Source: Lachnospiraceae bacterium
Lineage (GTDB): Bacteria; Bacillota; Clostridia; Lachnospirales; Lachnospiraceae
Direction of reading: 5' to 3'
Assembly (NCBI GenBank): GCA_021202575.1
Contig: JAJQCU010000266.1
Location: forward strand, 1-11,117
DNA: 11,117 bases
Shown here: positions 5,923 to 11,117 of the stretch, one piece after another
Layout: each line of letters starts with the position of its first letter
Position numbering within the stretch: the first letter of the stretch is position 1
The notes under the pieces: generated by a model
What the model was told of the DNA's origin: nothing
Databases searched by the model: none
Seen by the model: only the letters and a program-made list of their open reading frames with translations
Made by a program: the position numbers and the translations under genes

Positions 5923-8067
5923 TCACCTCATGCTGTCCAAAAACTGCCCCGCAATTCCAAAATCAATGTTTCTGTCCTGCAAGTCCACGTTTTCCACCTT
6001 CACCGATATCGTCTGCCCCAGCCGGAAGGAACGCCCGGTCACATCTCCCCGCAGCTCACAGGTGTTCTCATCATAAAGATAATAATCCCCCGGAATTTTG
6101 GAAATATGCACCATGCCCTCCACCGTGTTGGGCAGCTCCACATACAGGCCCCAGGCGGTGACGCCGCTGATCACACCCTGGAAGGTTTCACCAATGTGAT
6201 CCGCCATATACTGCGCCTTCTTGAGCTTTACGGTTTCCCGCTCCGCCTCCTCCGCCCTGCGCTCCAGCCTGGAGGACTGCTCCGCCACACCGTCCAGAAT
6301 CGCCTTATAGTGATCAATCCGATTGTCGTTCAGCCTGCCCCGAAGCTGTTCTTTGATGATCCGGTGAATCTGCAGATCCGGATACCTGCGGATAGGGGAG
6401 GTAAAGTGACAGTAATAATTGCAGGCCAGGCCAAAATGCCCGCTGCTCACGGTGGAGTACCTGGCGCGCTTCATACTGCGCAGCGTCAGCCGGGACAGCA
6501 TGGCTTCCTCCTCCGTGCCAGAGATGGAATCCAGAAGCTTCTGAATCTCCTTCGGGTGAACCTCCTCCTTTGTGCCAACCTTAATGTTGAAGCCAAAATT
6601 GCGGATAAAGGTGACCAGCTTCTGAATCTTCTCCTGATCCGGATGCTCATGGATGCGGTACACAAAAGGCAGCTCCTGCCAGTAAAAGTGCTCCGCCACC
6701 GTCTCATTGGCAATCAGCATAAAATCCTCGATCAGCTTTGTGGCGTCATTTCTCTCATAGGGAAGGATTTCCAGCGGACGGCCGTTCTCATCCAGCTTAA
6801 GCTTTGTCTCCGGAAAATCAAAATCAATGGAACCCCGTTTGCGCCTTTTTGCCCGGAGGATTTTGGCAAGACGATCCATCTCCTCAAGCATGGGGACAAG
6901 AGGCCTGTAACGCTCCCTCTCCGCCTCATCCCTCAACAAAATCTGATTGACACTGGTGTAATTCATGCGCCGGTCTACACGGATTACAGACTCCGTCAGC
7001 GTATGATCAATCACATTTCCTTTCCTGTCAATGGTCATCAGACAACTCAGCGCCAGCCTGTCCTCTCCCTCATTCAGGGAACAGATTCCATTGGAAAGAG
7101 CCGACGGCAGCATGGAAATGACCCGGTCCGCCAGATATACGCTGGTTCCCCTTTTCAGGGCTTCCCTGTCCAGAGCGGAATTCTCCTGCACATAATTGGT
7201 CACATCCGCGATATGCACACCCAGATAATACAGCCCGTCCTGTACAGTCAGACTCACGGCATCGTCCAGATCCTTAGCGTCCTCGCCGTCAATGGTTACC
7301 ATCAGTACATTCCTCAGATCCGTTCTTCCCTGACAGTCCGCCTCCGACACCGGCTTCGCCACACGTAACGCCTGGCAGAGCACATTTTCCTCAAAGGCTT
7401 CCGGCAGAGAATAAGCTCTGACGATGGATAAAATATCCACCCCCGGGTCGCTGCTGTTCCCCAGAATTTCCACGATCCTGCCCTCGGGATTTCTGCCTTC
7501 CTTTCCATAGTCCGTAATCTCCGCTACCACCTTGTGGCCATCCAGAGCGCCCAGATCACAGCCCCCGGGAATGAACAGATCCTGCCCCAGCTTCTGCGTA
7601 TCCGGAAGTACAAAGCCGTAGTGCCCCATTGCCTGATAGGTGCCCACCACAGAGGTGATCCCATGCTCAATGATCTTCACAATCCTGGCCGTCCTGTGCC
7701 GGTCCCCGTGAGCGTCAGCAATTCTGACAATCTCAACCTTATCCTGATGAAAGGCGCCATGAGTATCCTCCGGAGAAATAAAATAATCCTCCTTCTCCCC
7801 TTCCACCTGCACAAAGCCATAGCCCTTCTTTGTGCTCAAGAAGGTGCTGATGACCGCCGTATGTTCCATGACCTGATAGCGGCCGCGTTTGGTTACCATA
7901 ATGCTGCCCTCCGCCAGAAGGGCGCTCAGCACCACCTTAAAATCCGGCCTGTCCTCAGGCTTTACCTGCAGCATGACCGCCAGTTCCTTTTCCTTCATGG
8001 GAACATAGAACTCACTCTTCATCAATTGTAAAACAATTTCTTTTCTCTCCGCAAATGATTTCTTCAA
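5923..8067 (-). CDS. rnr: Ribonuclease R (RNB/S1 3'-5' exoribonuclease)
   Basis: From the TTG at 8067 this is 714 residues. It degrades structured RNA 3' to 5' and removes faulty mRNA during trans-translation. Domains in order are: winged-helix RNase R N-terminal region (about 2-67), two cold-shock/OB domains (about 70-200), RNB catalytic domain (about 245-585) with the aspartate cluster [12 protein letters not shown] (260-271) and [13 protein letters not shown] (553-565), and an S1 domain (about 627-710) with [15 protein letters not shown]. The protein stops at FLDSMR right after S1, with no lysine-rich tail. Start choice: AGAGGT lies 6 nt before TTG 8067, giving [16 protein letters not shown], where homology to other RNase R proteins begins. 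A second in-frame TTG at 8136, also with a GGAG site, would add 23 residues encoded by repeat DNA; ATG 8022 has no ribosome binding site. The gene is directly coupled to smpB and lies downstream of secG, a conserved Firmicute order. Confidence 0.96.
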   Translation of the reverse strand: MKKSFAERKEIVLQLMKSEFYVPMKEKELAVMLQVKPEDRPDFKVVLSALLAEGSIMVTKRGRYQVMEHTAVISTFLSTKKGYGFVQVEGEKEDYFISPEDTHGAFHQDKVEIVRIADAHGDRHRTARIVKIIEHGITSVVGTYQAMGHYGFVLPDTQKLGQDLFIPGGCDLGALDGHKVVAEITDYGKEGRNPEGRIVEILGNSSDPGVDILSIVRAYSLPEAFEENVLCQALRVAKPVSEADCQGRTDLRNVLMVTIDGEDAKDLDDAVSLTVQDGLYYLGVHIADVTNYVQENSALDREALKRGTSVYLADRVISMLPSALSNGICSLNEGEDRLALSCLMTIDRKGNVIDHTLTESVIRVDRRMNYTSVNQILLRDEAERERYRPLVPMLEEMDRLAKILRAKRRKRGSIDFDFPETKLKLDENGRPLEILPYERNDATKLIEDFMLIANETVAEHFYWQELPFVYRIHEHPDQEKIQKLVTFIRNFGFNIKVGTKEEVHPKEIQKLLDSISGTEEEAMLSRLTLRSMKRARYSTVSSGHFGLACNYYCHFTSPIRRYPDLQIHRIIKEQLRGRLNDNRIDHYKAILDGVAEQSSRLERRAEEAERETVKLKKAQYMADHIGETFQGVISGVTAWGLYVELPNTVEGMVHISKIPGDYYLYDENTCELRGDVTGRSFRLGQTISVKVENVDLQDRNIDFGIAGQFLDSMR

Positions 8068-8105
8068 TAAATACCTCTGATTACAGAACGATTGCCCATT
8101 AATAA

Positions 8106-8220
8106 AAAACTCTGCTGTGGAACTACTGCTCTTCAATCTATATCTCCGGACATGGAACGGCTACACTCCAATTAATATCTCCGGACGTGAAACAACTGCA
8201 CTCTAATTACTATCTCCGGG
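8106..8220. repeat. Diverged 35-bp tandem repeat in the rnr leader
   Basis: Units start at 8141 (TATCTCCGGACATGGAACGG...) and 8176 (TATCTCCGGACGTGAAACAA...). A truncated third begins at 8211 (TATCTCCGGG), and a more diverged copy, matching in its last two thirds, occupies 8106-8140. On the minus strand each unit ends in CCGGAGATA, a ribosome-binding-like GGAG. In two cases this is followed by ATTG, giving repeated GGAG-TTG start-like modules. The array lies between the secG terminator and rnr. Confidence 0.7.
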
Positions 8221-8224
8221 CAAA

Positions 8225-8255
8225 GAAAAACCCCTCTTTTGTCGGTAAGAGGGGT
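8225..8255 (-). terminator. Intrinsic terminator of secG
   Basis: ACCCCTCTT (8230-8238 on the plus strand) and AAGAGGGGT (8247-8255) form a perfect 9-bp stem with an 8-nt loop. On the minus strand it is followed by TTTTTC and begins 7 nt after the secG stop. It probably lets only part of the transcription continue into rnr, since I see no clear promoter between it and rnr. Confidence 0.92.
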
Positions 8256-8262
8256 GAATGAC

Positions 8263-8496
8263 TCAAAATCTGTCGATGTTCAGTATCACAGCCAGCAGCA
8301 TAAACGCGAATGCCAGGATCTTCGTAATCCTCACTAACGTGGCCTCCATGGAGCGTCCTTTATTCTTGCCCCAGTAGGTCTCCGCAGCTCCGCTGATCGC
8401 TCCCAGGCCGGCTGACTTTCCCTCCTGCATCAGCACCAGTACCACCAGCGCTACGCAAACTATGATAAACAAAACCGTCAAAACTATCCTAAGCAT
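8263..8496 (-). CDS. secG: Preprotein translocase subunit SecG
   Basis: This 77-residue membrane protein is the small non-essential subunit of the SecYEG channel. It has the two-helix hairpin of the family: LTVLFIIVCVALVVLVLMQ (about 6-24) and ILAFAFMLLAVILNI (about 60-74). They are joined by the diagnostic cytosolic loop QEGKSAGLGAISGAAETYWGKNKGRS (24-49). In other SecG proteins the Gly/Ala-rich stretch followed by FxGK-like residues is in the same place. The frame is open further upstream to 8547, but AGAGG lies 7 nt before the ATG at 8496. That start gives the standard length, and the upstream residues are not membrane-like. It has its own promoter (8550-8578) and its own terminator. The secG-rnr-smpB-ssrA order matches many Firmicutes. 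Confidence 0.95.
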   Translation of the reverse strand: MLRIVLTVLFIIVCVALVVLVLMQEGKSAGLGAISGAAETYWGKNKGRSMEATLVRITKILAFAFMLLAVILNIDRF

Positions 8497-8549
8497 CCAT
8501 AAACCTCTTTCTGGCGGAAAGATATGGTTCCTCCGCGCCAAGCCCAACT

Positions 8550-8578
8550 ACTATAACACAATATAAATTTCTTTTCAA
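8550..8578 (-). promoter_or_regulatory. Sigma-A promoter of secG
   Basis: On the minus strand TTGAAA (8578-8573) is separated by exactly 17 nt from TATAGT (8555-8550). TG one base before the -10 (TGTTATAGT) adds an extended -10. Transcription should start near 8543, giving a leader of about 45 nt. Confidence 0.82.
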
Positions 8579-8675
8579 TAGTTTTGGCACAAATTCTCCA
8601 CATTTTCCGCAGAATTTTTCCGTGCTGTTATCATTCACGGTTCTCATTGTCTGCAGGCTTAATCCGCATTTTTAC

Positions 8676-8720
8676 ACAAAAGATACCAACAGGTTTAATT
8701 CCTCTGTCGGTATCTTTTGT
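8676..8720 (-). terminator. Terminator hairpin of the oadB-oadA operon
   Basis: ACAAAAGATACC and GGTATCTTTTGT are the outer arms of a 17-bp inverted repeat (8676-8692 with 8704-8720) around an 11-nt loop. The single mismatch becomes a G-U pair in minus-strand RNA, which supports that direction. The T run (TCTTTTGTG) is partly inside the stem. It begins 30 nt after the oadA stop codon and separates this operon from secG. The flanking A run on the other strand could also let it stop plus-strand transcripts. Confidence 0.85.
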
Positions 8721-8749
8721 AATCGTATTACAATTTCAATATAAATCCG

Positions 8750-10186
8750 TTAAACCGGATACGCTCCATTTTCCGTGTCGCTGACCGTCATGTCAACCTT
8801 TTCCTGCTGTGCCTGGCGATATTTGAAGAAGTCTACGGCGACCTGCGGGAACAGGGCGTAGCTTAAGACGTCCTCATCCTGCTGCTTCCACTCCGCCATC
8901 TCCTTCTCCAGCGTCTCCATCTGGGGCGGAATATCATCCGCCGGCCTGTAGGTGATGGTCTCCTCGCCGGGAATGACCTTCTGCACCACCTCCGGATTGA
9001 AGGGCTTCACGGTCTTGCCGTACTTGCCGCGCAGCACATCCTTGGTCTGTGCGGTAGCCACCTTGTAGCGCTCGCCCATCAGGACATTCATAACAGCCTG
9101 GGTACCCACGATCTGGGAGGACGGAGTTACAAGCGGCGGCTCGCCCAGGTCCTTACGGACTCTCGGGATCTCCTCAAGCACTTCATAATACTTGTCCTCC
9201 GCGTGCTGCTCCTTCAGCTGGCTCACCATGTTGGAAAGCATACCGCCGGGCACCTGATACATCAGCGTCTTGATATCCACGCCCAGAACCTTCGGGTTCA
9301 TCAGGCCGTTGGCCAGGCATTCCTCTCTGTAAGGACGGAAGTAATCGGCGATCTCCGCCAGAAGCTTCTGATCATAGCCGGTATCATACTCCGTGCCCCG
9401 GAAGGTCTCCACCATCACCTCGGTTGCCGGCTGGCTGGTGCCCATGGCAAAGGGAGAGATGGCGGTGTCAATGATATCCACACCCGCTTCCACCGCCTTT
9501 AAGTAGGTCATGGAAGCCACACCGGAGGTATAGTGGGTATGCAGCTGGATCGGCAGCTTCGTCGCGGACTTCATGGCGCTGACCAGCTCCGCCGCCTTAT
9601 AGGGAACCAGCAGGCCCGCCATATCCTTGATGCAGATGCTGTCCGCACCCATCTCCTCAATCTCTTTGGCGATATTCATCCAGTAATCCAGCGTATAAGC
9701 GTCGCCCAGGGTATAGGAAAGGGCGATCTGCGCGTGTCCTCTGCCCTCAAGGGCCTTGATCTTGTTGGTGGCGTCCACAGCGGCCTTCAGGTTGCGCAGG
9801 TCATTGAAGCAGTCAAAAATACGAATGATATCAATGCCGTTGGCAATGGACTTTTCCACGAAATTAAATACCACATCATCCGCGTAGGGGCTGTAGCCCA
9901 GAATATTCTGGCCGCGGAAAAGCATCTGCAGCTTGGTGTTCTTGAAGCCGTCGCGAAGCTTTCTGAGCCTGTCCCAGGGATCCTCCTTCAGGAAACGCAG
10001 GGACGCGTCAAAGGTGGCGCCGCCCCAGCATTCCACAGCATGATAACCGACCTTGTCCATCGTGGGAACGATGGGGAGCATCAGCTCGGTGGGCATTCGG
10101 GTGGCAATCAGGGACTGATGCGCGTCACGTAAAACTGTTTCCATTATTTTCACAGGCTTTTTGGCCTGTACAGTCTGTTCTGCCAT
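8750..10186 (-). CDS. oadA: Carboxyltransferase (alpha) subunit of sodium-pumping oxaloacetate decarboxylase, without biotin domain
   Basis: This 478-residue HMGL-like/PYC-OADA protein transfers CO2 from oxaloacetate (giving pyruvate) to biotin on a separate carrier. It sits at the cytoplasmic face of the membrane complex. Visible sites are METVLRDAHQSL with metal ligand D21, IRIFDCFND (121-129), SYTLGDAYT (157-165), the probably carboxylated lysine K187 in CIKDMAG, and metal ligands H216 and H218 in HTHYTSG. The conserved carboxylase domain continues through PGGMLSNM (313-320) to about 450. There is no C-terminal MKM biotin domain; the protein ends at the end of the carboxylase domain, so biotin must be on a separate protein, presumably encoded upstream of oadB. 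Start: GGAGGA lies 8 nt before ATG 10186, whereas an upstream ATG at 10201 lacks a site. It may be annotated as pyruvate carboxylase subunit B; adjacency to oadB argues for the decarboxylase. Closely related pumps use other acids, so substrate identity is likely rather than proven. Confidence 0.92.
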   Translation of the reverse strand: MAEQTVQAKKPVKIMETVLRDAHQSLIATRMPTELMLPIVPTMDKVGYHAVECWGGATFDASLRFLKEDPWDRLRKLRDGFKNTKLQMLFRGQNILGYSPYADDVVFNFVEKSIANGIDIIRIFDCFNDLRNLKAAVDATNKIKALEGRGHAQIALSYTLGDAYTLDYWMNIAKEIEEMGADSICIKDMAGLLVPYKAAELVSAMKSATKLPIQLHTHYTSGVASMTYLKAVEAGVDIIDTAISPFAMGTSQPATEVMVETFRGTEYDTGYDQKLLAEIADYFRPYREECLANGLMNPKVLGVDIKTLMYQVPGGMLSNMVSQLKEQHAEDKYYEVLEEIPRVRKDLGEPPLVTPSSQIVGTQAVMNVLMGERYKVATAQTKDVLRGKYGKTVKPFNPEVVQKVIPGEETITYRPADDIPPQMETLEKEMAEWKQQDEDVLSYALFPQVAVDFFKYRQAQQEKVDMTVSDTENGAYPV

Positions 10187-10203
10187 TAATTTATCCTCCA
10201 TAA

Positions 10204-10225
10204 ACCCCGCAGTTTATTGTGGGGT
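10204..10225. promoter_or_regulatory. Intercistronic hairpin before oadA
   Basis: ACCCC (10204-10208) pairs with GGGGT (10221-10225), with one further inner C-G pair beyond a mismatch in minus-strand RNA. It occupies most of the 44-nt oadB-oadA gap, just before the oadA GGAGGA. An alternative pairing of ATAAAC with GTTTAT overlaps the same bases. It may tune relative expression or protect the RNA end; it has no U tract suited to termination. Confidence 0.4.
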
Positions 10226-10230
10226 AAAAC

Positions 10231-11117
10231 TTAAAAGACTCCAAACACCGCCATAAAGGTTCCCGCCGCCACAGCCGTGCCGATTACGCCGGCCACATTG
10301 GGGCCCATCGCGTGCATCAGCAGGAAGTTGGTGGGATCCGCCTCCGCGCCTACCTTCTGGGAAACGCGGGCCGCCATGGGCACCGCGGACACGCCGGCGG
10401 AGCCGATCAGCGGATTGATCTTGCCGTGGGTCAGCTTACACATCAGCTTGCCAAGCAGGACGCCGGCCGCCGTGCCGAAAGCAAACGCGACCAGACCGAG
10501 AACTACAATCTTGATGGTATTCAGGTTCAGGAAGGCTTCCGCGCTTGTGCACGCGCCCACAGAAGTGCCCAGCAAAATCACAACAATATACATCAGGGCG
10601 TTGGATGCGGTATCCGCCAGCTGGCGTACCACGCCGGACTCCTTGAACAGGTTGCCCAGCATCAGCATGCCGACTAACGGCGCGGTGGTGGGCAGGATCA
10701 TGCAGACCACGATGGTCACGATGATCGGAAAGAGAATCTTTTCCAGCTGGCTGACCGGACGAAGGAGACCCATCTTAATCCTGCGTTCCTCCTCGGTCGT
10801 CAAAGCCTTCATGATCGGAGGCTGAATGATCGGGACCAGTGCCATATAGGAGTATGCAGCAACCGCGATCGGCCCTAAAAGAGCTGTCTGGCCAAGCTTG
10901 GTAGCAAGGAAAATGGAAGTCGGCCCATCCGCTCCGCCGATGATAGAGATCGCTGCGGCGGCCTTATCGTTAAAGCCCAGCAAGATCGCTCCGAAGTACG
11001 CGGCAAAAATACCAAACTGCGCGGCCGCTCCCAGAAGGAAGCTCCTGGGGTTGGAAATCAGCGGGCTGAAGTCTGTCTGCGCGCCTACGCCCATAAAGAT
11101 CAGGGACGGCAGAATCG
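10231..11117 (-). CDS. oadB: Sodium-pumping oxaloacetate decarboxylase beta subunit, C-terminal 294 residues
   Basis: The gene runs off the window edge; the first visible complete codons read [19 protein letters not shown]. OadB/MmdB/GcdB proteins are polytopic membrane subunits that decarboxylate carboxybiotin and export sodium ions. Family signatures are clear: [10 protein letters not shown], then [12 protein letters not shown] (58-69 of the visible part), which contains the conserved Asp needed for sodium transport. Near the end, [19 protein letters not shown] and [20 protein letters not shown] lead into the last helix [16 protein letters not shown]. Several hydrophobic spans (for example [21 protein letters not shown], cut here for brevity to its core, and [16 protein letters not shown]) fit a membrane protein. 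With a usual family length near 375-430, roughly 80-130 N-terminal residues are missing. It is followed after 44 nt by oadA. Specificity among oxaloacetate, methylmalonyl-CoA and glutaconyl-CoA pumps follows the alpha subunit, which favours oxaloacetate. Confidence 0.95.
   Translation of the reverse strand, partial: ILPSLIFMGVGAQTDFSPLISNPRSFLLGAAAQFGIFAAYFGAILLGFNDKAAAAISIIGGADGPTSIFLATKLGQTALLGPIAVAAYSYMALVPIIQPPIMKALTTEEERRIKMGLLRPVSQLEKILFPIIVTIVVCMILPTTAPLVGMLMLGNLFKESGVVRQLADTASNALMYIVVILLGTSVGACTSAEAFLNLNTIKIVVLGLVAFAFGTAAGVLLGKLMCKLTHGKINPLIGSAGVSAVPMAARVSQKVGAEADPTNFLLMHAMGPNVAGVIGTAVAAGTFMAVFGVF

Noticed and set aside
5878..7368. Nearly 500-codon plus-strand open frame opposite rnr
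   Set aside because: It is fully antisense to the RNase R catalytic region, with composition rich in His, Arg and Pro typical of antisense frames, and no start signal.
8106..8220. Repeat block as a CRISPR array
   Set aside because: The units are directly adjacent 35-bp diverged copies with no unique spacers, and no cas genes are present.
8750..10186. Pyruvate carboxylase subunit B as the identity of oadA
   Set aside because: The two share the carboxyltransferase domain, but direct coupling to the sodium-pumping beta subunit supports a decarboxylase complex.
1..11117. Mobile element, prophage or defence island
   Set aside because: No transposase, integrase, phage genes, terminal repeats or attachment-like duplications around the tmRNA 3' end were seen; gene content is mostly housekeeping.

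Overview
The window looks like chromosomal DNA of a moderately GC-rich clostridial Firmicute, most likely Lachnospiraceae. The basis is the conserved secG-rnr-smpB-ssrA neighbourhood, strong AGGAGG-type ribosome binding sites, TTG start codons, a Clostridia-style tmRNA tag (ADNNELALAA) without an encoded CCA, and a split sodium-pumping decarboxylase (oadB then oadA, with no biotin domain on OadA). The genus cannot be read from the sequence. All genes but one are on the minus strand.

Region 1 (1-950) is a metal-response locus read leftward. An ArsR/SmtB-family repressor with a complete SmtB-like zinc site precedes the start of a DCxxC heavy-metal-binding (HMA) protein, probably the N-terminus of a Zn/Cd/Pb efflux ATPase cut by the window edge. 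A near-consensus promoter overlaps ATGAACAT-type inverted half-sites, as expected for autoregulation. Region 2 (951-1790) is the only plus-strand gene, a Cof-type HAD phosphatase.

Region 3 (1899-4829) holds a VWA-like protein with a degenerate HExxH-like motif, followed by a MoxR-type AAA+ ATPase. This two-gene chaperone-like pair of unknown target is the least understood system here.

Region 4 (4884-8496) is the trans-translation and export block: secG, its terminator, a 35-bp diverged tandem repeat, rnr (RNase R), smpB, then ssrA (tmRNA) and a textbook terminator. SmpB and tmRNA rescue stalled ribosomes, and RNase R degrades the faulty mRNA. The rnr stop codon lies inside the smpB ribosome binding site.

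Region 5 (8676-11117) is the end of a membrane decarboxylase operon: the sodium-pumping beta subunit (5' end beyond the window), the carboxyltransferase alpha subunit and a strong hairpin terminator.

Most of the window is well-understood housekeeping sequence. The items most worth a second look are the MoxR/VWA pair, the repeats in the rnr leader, the 15-bp duplication at the VWA/MoxR junction, the missing basic tail on RNase R and the probable metal operator.
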